Part shown: in pieces, positions 51,369-59,270 of the stretch
Layout of the letters: every line of letters begins with the position of its first letter
Numbering within the stretch: position 1 is the first letter of the stretch
NCBI GenBank assembly: GCA_033855775.1
Contig: JAWVFT010000141.1
Location: 1-64,000, forward strand
Direction: 5' to 3'
Origin: DASVTR01 sp033855775
Lineage (GTDB): Bacteria; Acidobacteriota; Blastocatellia; Pyrinomonadales; Pyrinomonadaceae
Length of the DNA stretch: 64,000 nt
Translations under genes and position numbers: made by a program
Notes under the pieces: generated by a model
What the model saw: the letters and a program-made list of their open reading frames with translations, nothing else
Told to the model about the DNA's origin: nothing
Database searches by the model: none

Positions 51369-52412
51369 ATGAAATCGAAGCTTTTAAATTTGATTGTGGC
51401 CCTCGTCGCCGTCGTGGCGTCGAGCGCTTCCGTGGGCGCGCAGAAGCGTCCCGTGGAAAAGATTGAGAAGATTGACCGGACAGAGAAGCTTGAAAGGGTC
51501 GAGAAGACAAACGTCAAAGTGGCCAGAAGCGTCGGGCTTGAAGAGCAGGCGATAGCAGCCGAGCCGGGCGTCGTCATCAACCTGTGCGTGGAATCGGGCA
51601 GGATTACAATTCGCGGCAACGACCAGCGCGAAGTCCGCGCCCACTTTCCGAAGGAGACGAAGGTTGAGTTTCGTCGCGCCGATGTCGCCGATGCTTCGTC
51701 TCCGGCGGCGCGCATCGAAGTGATGGTTTCGGAGTCGGCGGACGAGGATGAAGGCGTGCCGCGCTTTGGTCATTGCAGCGGCTCTGCGGATTTTGAATTG
51801 GACGTGCCGCGCGGCGCGACGCTCTTTCTCAAATCTGAAACCGGCGACTTCAGCGTTGACGCGGTGGCCGAAGTACACATCTCGACCAACGGCGGCAAGA
51901 TTTTCATGAGCCATATCACGCGCGCCGTCGAAGCGACGAGCACGGACGGCGATGTCTCGTTGGAAGATTCGAGCGGGCGCGTGCGGCTCGAATCCTTCAG
52001 CGGCAGCGTCGAGGCCGTCAACGTCTCCAAGGTGGCCGAGGGCGATTTCTTCAGAGCCAAGAGCCTCAGCAACGATGTCATGCTCGACAACATCAGCCAC
52101 TCGCTCGTGGAGGTTTCGACCATCAGCGGCGAACTGACGATGCGCGGCCCGCTGGCGCGCGGCGGACGCTATGACCTGCGAACCACTTCCGGCGACGTGA
52201 CTATGACCATGCCCGCAGACTCTTCTTTCCAACTGCTCGCCAAAGTCTCCGAAGGCGGCGAGATTGTGACCGAGTTTCCGCTCAAATACTCAGGCGGCGT
52301 CTCAAGCATGACCTTGCTCTCCTCCGGTCGCATGGTCGGAACCTACGGCAAAGGCGACGCCACCATCAATCTCTCCTCCTTCAGCGGCACGCTGCGCTTG
52401 CGGCGACAATAA
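51369..52412 (+). CDS. Exported DUF4097-type beta-repeat protein (copy 1)
   Basis: A 347-residue protein with a signal peptide (residues 1-24, ending VGAQ), a charged coiled segment (VEKIEKIDRTEKLERVEKTN, about 27-47), then rungs of short beta strands typical of DUF4097/DUF4098 adhesin-like proteins (SVDAVAEVHISTNGGKI, EATSTDGDVSLEDSSGRVRLESFSG, VEVSTISGELTMRG, DLRTTSGDVTMTM). The fold is probably a right-handed beta-helix on the outer face of the cell. It lies 22 bases after the anti-sigma gene. Function unknown. Confidence 0.88.
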   Translation: MKSKLLNLIVALVAVVASSASVGAQKRPVEKIEKIDRTEKLERVEKTNVKVARSVGLEEQAIAAEPGVVINLCVESGRITIRGNDQREVRAHFPKETKVEFRRADVADASSPAARIEVMVSESADEDEGVPRFGHCSGSADFELDVPRGATLFLKSETGDFSVDAVAEVHISTNGGKIFMSHITRAVEATSTDGDVSLEDSSGRVRLESFSGSVEAVNVSKVAEGDFFRAKSLSNDVMLDNISHSLVEVSTISGELTMRGPLARGGRYDLRTTSGDVTMTMPADSSFQLLAKVSEGGEIVTEFPLKYSGGVSSMTLLSSGRMVGTYGKGDATINLSSFSGTLRLRRQ

Positions 52413-52417
52413 CTTCA

Positions 52418-52512
52418 ATCCAAAGTCCAAGGTCGAAAGTCTAAAGTCCAAGGTCCAAGGTCATGAGCGATACGTCTTGACTTTGGACTTTGGACCTTAG
52501 ACTTTGGACTGT
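52418..52512. repeat. TTTGGAC heptamer hairpin after DUF4097 copy 1
   Basis: Left arm 52418-52463 (GTCCAAA, GTCCAAG, GTCTAAA units) and right arm 52478-52512 (TTTGGAC, CTTAGAC) are complementary, with a 14-base spacer. It begins 5 bases after the stop of DUF4097 copy 1 and breaks the run toward copy 2. Confidence 0.9.
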
Positions 52513-52707
52513 CTTGAAAAAAAAGTTGCCACAAAAAATTCGGTCGCGGTGTTTCCCTATCAGAGCGACAAAGGGACGAGCCGAAAGCGCCGCTTGCGCT
52601 TGTTTGGGAGGCGCGCGAATCAGATGAACGCTCCGCTTTATTCACACTACAAAAGATGGCTCACGAGGGCGGCGCGGGAGACGCGCCCGGAGAGCTTAGG
52701 AGAGAAG

Positions 52708-53652
52708 ATGAGATTCAAGCTAATCATTGCCGTGTTGATTACCGCCTCCGGTTTGACGGCTGCGCCGCAGGCCATTGACAAATTTAACGAACTCAAAAGC
52801 TCCGTCGAAAACTGGACGCGCCTCAATCTGCTGAGCGGCGTGCTGGCCGTCTCGGCGCATGAAAAGGAAGCCGTCGAAGTCGCTCTCTTTGAGCCGCGCG
52901 CCACAGCCGCCGGGCAGCCCGTGCGCGCTGCGAGCGATGACGAGTTTCGTTGGAGCGGTCGCGTCGCCGCCGGGCGCACGGTGGAAATCAAGGGCATCAA
53001 CGGCAACGTCCGCGCAGAGCCTTCGAGCGCGAGCGAAGTCGAGGTCGTCGCCAACAAGCACGCCAAGCGCAGCAATCCGGCTGAAGTGCAGATTAAGGTG
53101 ATTGAGCACGAAGGCGGCGTCACCATCTGCGCCGTCTATCCGAGCAAGGACGCCAGCCGCCCGAACGAATGCGCCGTCGGCAGCAATTGGAGTTCGCACA
53201 CGCACAACAACGACGTGGTGGTTGACTTCACAGTGCGCCTGCCGTCCAACTTGAATCTGGCGGCCCGCACCATCAACGGCGAAGTCGAGACGGGCGCGAT
53301 TAACGGCGATGTCGAAGCCTCCACCGTCAACGGCTCAATCAACGTCAACGCGCGCGGCTATGTCGTCGCGCAGACCGTCAACGGTTCGATTAACGCCGCG
53401 ATGGGCAGCGCCGACTGGCCGCGCGCTCTGGACTTCGAGACGGTCAACGGCGGCATCACACTGAATCTCCCGGCGGCGACGAGCGCGATGGTCAAGGCCG
53501 AAACCATCAACGGCGACATCAGCACGGATTTCCCTGTGACGATAGAAGGCCGCTTCAGTCGTCGCCGGATGAACGGCACGATTGGCGACGGCAAACATCA
53601 ACTGTCGCTCAAGACCATCAACGGCAGCATCCGCCTGCTCCGTGGACAGTAA
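52708..53652 (+). CDS. Exported DUF4097-type beta-repeat protein (copy 2)
   Basis: A 314-residue protein with a signal peptide (MRFKLIIAVLITASGLTAAP), a short helical part and rungs such as VEIKGINGNVRAEPSSASEVE, NLNLAARTINGEVETGAINGDVEASTVNG and TINGSIRLLRGQ; Asn-Gly turns replace the Asp-Gly turns of copy 3. The ATG at 52708 has AGGAGA at 5 bases, and the upstream in-frame stretch to 52504 has no such site. Three cysteine-containing loops (VTICAVYP, NECAVGS) are notable. Probably surface exposed. Confidence 0.88.
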   Translation: MRFKLIIAVLITASGLTAAPQAIDKFNELKSSVENWTRLNLLSGVLAVSAHEKEAVEVALFEPRATAAGQPVRAASDDEFRWSGRVAAGRTVEIKGINGNVRAEPSSASEVEVVANKHAKRSNPAEVQIKVIEHEGGVTICAVYPSKDASRPNECAVGSNWSSHTHNNDVVVDFTVRLPSNLNLAARTINGEVETGAINGDVEASTVNGSINVNARGYVVAQTVNGSINAAMGSADWPRALDFETVNGGITLNLPAATSAMVKAETINGDISTDFPVTIEGRFSRRRMNGTIGDGKHQLSLKTINGSIRLLRGQ

Positions 53653-53731
53653 GACCGTCAAGCTCGAAATCCTCGCTTGCGCGGTTGAAGGAAACGACGA
53701 ATTGAACATGACCCGATTTGAAGGAACAGCT

Positions 53732-55750
53732 ATGAAGATGAAACGAACTCTCCTGCTCGCGCTCGTCGCCGCCGGACTCTTGCTGAGCGTGGCCCCCGGC
53801 TCTACGGCCCAGAACTCGGAAGAGTTGCGTGAGGAATTTCACCGCACGTTTCCGCTCGCCGCCGATGGCCGCGTGACGCTCTCGACGATTTCCGGCGCGG
53901 TCAAAGTCACGACCTGGGAGCGCAACGAAATCAAGATTGACGCCGTTAAAAGAGCCTACAGCCGCGAGCGGCTCGACGAAGCTCAAATCAAAATCAACGC
54001 CAACGCTAACAGCATAGACATCGACACAGACTATCCAGAGCGCAACTACACTTTCAACAAAAGCGACGAGCGGCGCAACAGCCTCGCCAGCGTTGACTAT
54101 ATTTTGACCGTTCCCAGAGGCGCGAGCATCGAGTCAATCGAACTCGTCAACGGCGACCTGAGCGTCGAAGGCTTGACGGGCGACGTGAAGGCTTCGCTCG
54201 TCAACGGACAGGTGACGGCGCGCGGCCTCGTCGGCGAAGCCAAGCTCTCGACCGTCAACGGGCGACTCGAAGCGACCTTCGACCGTCTCAGCCCGGACAA
54301 GGCTATCTCGCTCGGCTCCGTCAACGGCCCGCTCGCCGTCACGATTCCTTCAGACTCGAACGCGCAAGTCAGGGCCAACACCGTTCACGGTTCGATTACG
54401 AACGACTTCGGGCTGCGCGTTCGTCACGGCGAATACGTCGGCAGCGATTTGGCCGGCACGCTCGGCAGCGGCGGGCCGCGCATCAAACTCGCCAACGTCA
54501 ACGGCCCTATCACCATTCGTCATGCGTCGGACGGGCGCACGCTCAGCCCCGCGACGAATCAGTTGCCTGAGAGCGGGCGCGATAATGATGACGATGCAGA
54601 AGAGAATGATGACGGCAGCGACGCTGCGGCGCGAGATGCGCGGCAGGAGGGACGACGCGTGGCTCGTGAAGCCGCCCGCGAAGCCAGCCGCGCGCAGATA
54701 GAAGCGCAGCGAGTCGCGCGCGACACGCAAAGGGAAGGCGCGCGAGCCGCTCGTGCAGCGCAGGTTGACGCCGCGCGTGAAGCGCAGCAAGAGCGAATCG
54801 AAGCACAACGCGAGGAACGAGAAGCAAGCATTGAAGCGCAGCGTGAGGCGCGCGCGGCATTGCAGGAGAATGCGCAGGCCATCGGGGCGGCGCAGCGCGA
54901 CGCGGAGCGAGCCGTGCGCGCCAGCCAGCGCGAAGTTGCCCGCGCCAGCCGCGAGGCTGCGCGCATCGCGCGTGACGCCGCGCGCGCAGACTACGCCAGC
55001 GACAGCAACGACCTGCGCCTCGTCGAGCGCGAGTCGAAATCTTTTCCGGTCAGCGGCGCTCCGCGCCTGACGCTTAACACCTTCGACGGTCGCATCAGCA
55101 TTCGCTCGTGGGACAAGCCGGAAGTCATGTTGACGGCCATCAAACGCGCGGGCAACGAGCAATCGCTGCGCGGAATCACCGTCAAAGCCGAACAGCAGGG
55201 AACTGGCATCAGCGTCCAGACCGATTACGATAAGGCCGCGAGCAGGTTGACGGACGGCGTGCGCTACACCAACGCTTCCGTCACGCTTGAACTGCTCGTT
55301 CCGCGCAACACGAACATCATCGCCACGTCCGGCGATGGCCGCGTCGAAATCGAAGGCGTCACGGGCAGCGTCACGGCGCAGACGGGCGACGGGCGCATCG
55401 AAGTCCGCGACGGCGGCGGTCAACTGACGGCCAAGACCAACGACGGGCGCATCGAAGTCGTTGATTTCAACGGGCAGGTTGATGTCAAGACCAACGACGG
55501 GCGCATCAATCTGGACGGGCGTTTCGCCCAACTGACGGCGCGCACAGGCTCAGGCTCCATCATGCTCTCCGTGCCTACAGACCAGGATGCGACGCTTGAG
55601 ACGGATGCCGAATCCGTCACGGGCGACGGCATCACGCTCGAAGAGGAAGCGGGCGCGGGCAAAAAGCTGCGACGCTTTCGCATCGGGCGCGGCGGCGCTG
55701 TCTTTCATCTGAACACGGGCGAGGGCAGCGTCTTCCTGAGAAGAAGATGA
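53732..55750 (+). CDS. Exported double DUF4097 protein with a long helical insertion (copy 3)
   Basis: A 672-residue protein. Signal peptide 1-26, then DUF4097-like rungs (about 40-270), an acidic linker (RDNDDDAEENDDGSDAA), a long Arg/Ala/Glu/Gln-rich helix (about 295-425; REAAREASRAQIEAQR-like pattern) and a second DUF4097 half (about 440-672) with repeated TGDGRIEV/TNDGRIEV rungs. The middle looks like an extended coiled coil or stalk joining two beta-helices. AAGGA lies 6 bases before the ATG chosen. It is the last gene of the sigma-linked group. Confidence 0.88.
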   Translation: MKMKRTLLLALVAAGLLLSVAPGSTAQNSEELREEFHRTFPLAADGRVTLSTISGAVKVTTWERNEIKIDAVKRAYSRERLDEAQIKINANANSIDIDTDYPERNYTFNKSDERRNSLASVDYILTVPRGASIESIELVNGDLSVEGLTGDVKASLVNGQVTARGLVGEAKLSTVNGRLEATFDRLSPDKAISLGSVNGPLAVTIPSDSNAQVRANTVHGSITNDFGLRVRHGEYVGSDLAGTLGSGGPRIKLANVNGPITIRHASDGRTLSPATNQLPESGRDNDDDAEENDDGSDAAARDARQEGRRVAREAAREASRAQIEAQRVARDTQREGARAARAAQVDAAREAQQERIEAQREEREASIEAQREARAALQENAQAIGAAQRDAERAVRASQREVARASREAARIARDAARADYASDSNDLRLVERESKSFPVSGAPRLTLNTFDGRISIRSWDKPEVMLTAIKRAGNEQSLRGITVKAEQQGTGISVQTDYDKAASRLTDGVRYTNASVTLELLVPRNTNIIATSGDGRVEIEGVTGSVTAQTGDGRIEVRDGGGQLTAKTNDGRIEVVDFNGQVDVKTNDGRINLDGRFAQLTARTGSGSIMLSVPTDQDATLETDAESVTGDGITLEEEAGAGKKLRRFRIGRGGAVFHLNTGEGSVFLRRR

Positions 55751-55815
55751 GAGACGAGGGACGAAGGATGAGAGCGTCGCTGTTCGTCTTGAATGGTCGC
55801 TTGTTCAAGCCTTCT
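55745..55815. repeat. Dispersed hairpin element (GATGAGAGCG family), second copy
   Basis: On the minus strand this segment reads ATTCAAGACGAACAGC then GCTCTCATCCTTCGTC, close to ATTCAAGACGAATAGC and CTTCATCCTTCATCC at 8635-8670. It lies directly at the stop of DUF4097 copy 3. Confidence 0.6.
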
Positions 55816-56164
55816 TTCGCTCTCTTTGCCGGATAACAAAATGCTCTTGCGGCGCGTCTTAAAAGGCAGGCTGTCAAGAGTCAGACGGCTTGCGCCGCCG
55901 CGTTGCCGATCAGGCAAAATAAAAAGTAACCGCGAACGATTTTGCCGAAACATTGTCGCGGCGGCGGGCGTTATCAAAAAAGTAACTTGCTCTCGCAGGC
56001 TTGCTTCCCCGAATCCGGCTTAACCGCGCATTCTTACGGTCGTAAGAAGTGGAACGCTCAGTATGAATCTAGGGACTGCTGCTTCTCGTCAGTAGTTTGT
56101 CAGGCTCAGCCCAGTCCAGCCTGAGAATGCGACGTTAGCCCGAGCACGCAGAGGAAATTTTCGC
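55816..56164 (+). other. Intergenic leader ahead of the first DUF5916 gene
   Basis: No gene seen. It contains small perfect hairpins, TTCTTAC-GGTC-GTAAGAA (56031-56048) and TCAGGCT/AGCCTGA (around 56100-56124), and TTGCCGATCAGGCAA (55903-55917), so the transcript leader may be structured. AGAGGA lies about 10 bases before the ATG at 56165. Confidence 0.4.
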
Positions 56165-59047
56165 ATGTTCACTCGCCTCATCCGTTATGCTTTGGCCGCG
56201 CTCTGCTGCGCGCCGCTCCTGCTCGCGGGCCAGCCCTTCGCGCAGGCCCAAACGGCGCAGCCAGCCAAGCTCAAACAGATTATGCCGCTGCGCGTCGGCG
56301 AGCTTAACGACGGCTCGCGCGTCACCATCGCTTCCGACTCTTCGCTCAACGACTATCGAACCTTTAACGAAGGCCATCGCCTCTGCGTGCTGATTCCGCA
56401 AGCCGCTCTCGCGCCCGCCTTGGAGTCTCTGGGCGGGCGCGGCTTTGCCGACGCGCGACAGGAAAGACGCGGCGAAGACCTCTTGCTCTCGTTCGCCTTG
56501 CAGCCCGGAGCGACCGCCCGCGTCAGCCAGAAGTTCAACCGCATTGATGTCATCTTCAACCTAACGAACGAAGCGCAGCCGACGCAGCCTGCGCGAGTAG
56601 AGTCGGTAGCGATTACGGCCAGCAATGCTTTGCCCTCGCCGCAGCAGGAGGCCGTCAAGAAGGTCGTGGGTCGCTCTATCAATCTGCCGCCGGAGAAGGC
56701 GCAGCCCGTGCGCGCCACGCGCTTCGACAAGCCGCCTGTGATTGACGGCAAGCTCGATGAAGAAGTGTGGCAGCACGCCACCGTCTTCAAGGACTTCTAC
56801 CAGTTTCGCCCCGGCGACAACATCGCTCCGTCGCTGCCGACCGAAGCGATGATGGGCTACGACGCAAAGTTTCTCTACTTCGCCTTCAAGGCTCACGACG
56901 AGCCGGGTAAGGTGCGCGCCACTGTTCCGAAGCGCGATCAGGTTTTCGACGACGATACGGTCGGGGTCTATCTCGACACGTTCAACGATAGACGCCGCGC
57001 CTTCATCATGGTTTTCAATCCGTTCGGCGTGCAGGCCGACGGCATCTTCACGGAAGATCAGGGCGAAGACTACAGCTTCGACATCGTGATGGAATCGAAA
57101 GGAATCATGACCGGCGACGGCTACACGGTCGAAGTCGCCGTTCCCTTCAAGTCGCTGCGCTACGAGGCGGGCAAGGGCAAGCTCTGGGGCATTCACTTCA
57201 TACGGCAAATCAAGCGGCTCAATAACGAGACGGATTCGTGGATGCCCATCTCGCGCGAAAATTCGAGCCTGCTGAATCAGGCCGGACACCTGACCGGCCT
57301 CGAAGGCATCTCGACCGAACGCACGCTCGAATTGATTCCATCGCTAACGCTCTCGGAGACGGGCCGCCGCGTCGGCACGTTTACGCGGTTGCCGGGCATC
57401 ACGGACGCGGGCCGCATGGTCAACGAGCCTGTCAAGTTAGACCCCGGACTGACGGCGAAGTTTGGAATCACGCCGACTGTCACGCTCGACCTCGCGCTTA
57501 ATCCGGACTTCGCGCAGGTCGAAGCAGACCAAACGGTCGTCACGGCCAACCAGCGCTTTCCCATCTTCTTTCCCGAAAAGCGTCCCTTCTTCCTCGAAGG
57601 CATAGACATTTTTCAAACGCCGATTTCGGCTGTCCACACGCGCGCCATCGTTGACCCCGATGTTGCCATCAAGCTTTCGGGCAGGCGCGGGCGCAACACG
57701 TTCGGCATCATGCTGGCTTCGGACAACGGGCCGGGCAATTTTGACGAGGACGACCGCACGCGGATTGCTCAGTGTGAGGAACGAAGGCTGCTCAGCCCCG
57801 GCATTAACTGCGGCCTCGACGCGGAGTTGCTGGACAAGAACGCTTTCATCGGCGTCCTGCGTTTGAAGCGCGACTTCGGCAAGGAGAACAGCCTCGGGCT
57901 GCTCGCCACTTCTTACAATCTTGTGCGCGAGCACAACCAGTTGGGCGGCTTCGACGGACGCTTTCGCTTCAACCCGACGACCGTTTTGTCCTTCCAGGTT
58001 CTAGGCACAACCACGCGCCACTTCTTCTTCGACGCGGATGAAGGCCGGAACTTTTACCGCACCGGCAACGGCTTCGCTTACAACGTCCATTACTCGGTTG
58101 ACGGGCGACACTTCGGCTACAACTTTGACGGCTCAGGGCGGACGAGCAATTACAACGCCAATGTCGGCTTCGTCCAACGCCGGAACAACAATCGTCAGGG
58201 TCTCTTCGTCTACTACAACACCGAGCCGAAGCCGAAGGCGACCATCATCAGCAAGCACTTTCACATCCTGCCCGAAATCCAGTACGACTGGCAGGGACGC
58301 ATTCAAAGTTGGGGCCAAGAAACCCAGATGAACCTGAATTTCAAGAATCAGGCGGACATGGGCGGCGGCGTCAGCTTTAACTACGAGCGGATTTTCGAGG
58401 AAGAGTTTGGGCCCAAGCGCACGCCCACGCGCACAGGAGCTTTCTTCGGGCCGGACAACGAACGCTCGACCCATCGCAACAACGTCTACTGGTTCGGCGA
58501 CCTGACGCCGAGCAAGAAATATTCTTTCTCGGTCTTCACCATCTACAACTGGGGCGCGTTCGACTTCGACTTCGGAGCCGGCCCGAAGTATCCGCGCGTC
58601 AGCCCCGCCGCGCTCGTCTTCGGCGACGACGTGCCGCTCGACCCCGGCGCGGGCAACCAGTGGCACTTCGAAGGCAGCTTCCGCTATCAACCGACCAACG
58701 CTCTGCGGCTCAATCTGGACTACACGAAAGACCGCCTCGTGCGCCGCGACACGGGCCTCGTCGCCTTTGACGAAAACATCGTCGCCCTGCGCGGCCTTTA
58801 TCAATTCACGCGCTTCACGTTTGCCCGCGCGCGCATTGACTACGACTCGCTGGCTTCGAGCGTGCGCGGCCAATTCCTGCTCGGTTGGGCGCCGAATCCC
58901 GGCACCTCTTTCTACGTCGGCTACAACGACGATTTGAACTACAACGGGTTCGGCCCCTTCTCCGGCCAACTCGAACAGGGCTTTCGCCGCAACGGCCGGA
59001 CATTCTTTATCAAGATGTCCTACCTCTTCCGGCGCAGCTTCCATTGA
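56165..59047 (+). CDS. DUF5916 family putative outer-membrane barrel with CBM9-like domain (copy 1)
   Basis: A 960-residue exported protein. Signal peptide 1-28 (PFAQAQ). Residues about 30-145 look like an AMIN-type domain (LNDYRTFNEGHRLCVLIP, ARVSQKFNRIDVIF). Residues about 180-375 are a CBM9-like beta domain (KPPVIDGKLDEEVWQHAT, FAFKAHDEPGKVRATVPKRD, VEVAVPFKSLRYEAGKGKLWG). The rest is the DUF5916 region of aromatic-tipped strands ending KMSYLFRRSFH, consistent with an outer-membrane beta-barrel. Members are often annotated as hydrolase or carbohydrate-binding; function unknown. The next gene is a paralogue. Confidence 0.9.
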   Translation: MFTRLIRYALAALCCAPLLLAGQPFAQAQTAQPAKLKQIMPLRVGELNDGSRVTIASDSSLNDYRTFNEGHRLCVLIPQAALAPALESLGGRGFADARQERRGEDLLLSFALQPGATARVSQKFNRIDVIFNLTNEAQPTQPARVESVAITASNALPSPQQEAVKKVVGRSINLPPEKAQPVRATRFDKPPVIDGKLDEEVWQHATVFKDFYQFRPGDNIAPSLPTEAMMGYDAKFLYFAFKAHDEPGKVRATVPKRDQVFDDDTVGVYLDTFNDRRRAFIMVFNPFGVQADGIFTEDQGEDYSFDIVMESKGIMTGDGYTVEVAVPFKSLRYEAGKGKLWGIHFIRQIKRLNNETDSWMPISRENSSLLNQAGHLTGLEGISTERTLELIPSLTLSETGRRVGTFTRLPGITDAGRMVNEPVKLDPGLTAKFGITPTVTLDLALNPDFAQVEADQTVVTANQRFPIFFPEKRPFFLEGIDIFQTPISAVHTRAIVDPDVAIKLSGRRGRNTFGIMLASDNGPGNFDEDDRTRIAQCEERRLLSPGINCGLDAELLDKNAFIGVLRLKRDFGKENSLGLLATSYNLVREHNQLGGFDGRFRFNPTTVLSFQVLGTTTRHFFFDADEGRNFYRTGNGFAYNVHYSVDGRHFGYNFDGSGRTSNYNANVGFVQRRNNNRQGLFVYYNTEPKPKATIISKHFHILPEIQYDWQGRIQSWGQETQMNLNFKNQADMGGGVSFNYERIFEEEFGPKRTPTRTGAFFGPDNERSTHRNNVYWFGDLTPSKKYSFSVFTIYNWGAFDFDFGAGPKYPRVSPAALVFGDDVPLDPGAGNQWHFEGSFRYQPTNALRLNLDYTKDRLVRRDTGLVAFDENIVALRGLYQFTRFTFARARIDYDSLASSVRGQFLLGWAPNPGTSFYVGYNDDLNYNGFGPFSGQLEQGFRRNGRTFFIKMSYLFRRSFH

Positions 59048-59191
59048 ACGAGCGCACGGGCAATAAGCGAGCGGACGAAGTTCGATTTCGGGATTTCTAA
59101 ATTCCAAAATCGGGACATCTCATAACTCCTCGCGCGACGTTCTTGAAGGTAAAGCTATATCGCGCGCCTCTTGAAGCCGCATTGACATAGC

Positions 59192-59207
59192 TGGCACGCG
59201 GATTGAA
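59192..59207 (+). promoter_or_regulatory. Sigma-54-like -24/-12 element upstream of DUF5916 copy 2
   Basis: TGGCACGCGGATTGAA matches the -24 half TGGCACG perfectly and the -12 half TTGC with one change (TTGA), at the required spacing. It lies 64 bases ahead of the ATG at 59271. Tentative, since the -12 C is usually important. TTGACA (59182-59187) also lies beside it. Confidence 0.35.
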
Positions 59208-59270
59208 CAACGCGACGAGATAATCATTGATAGACGACCGCTTTCGACGGTCGCGCGCCATGGGAAAGTC

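Noticed and set aside
52504..52707. Longer N-terminus for DUF4097 copy 2
   Set aside because: A good ribosome site and signal peptide start at 52708; the upstream part is basic, lacks a signal and begins inside the repeat.
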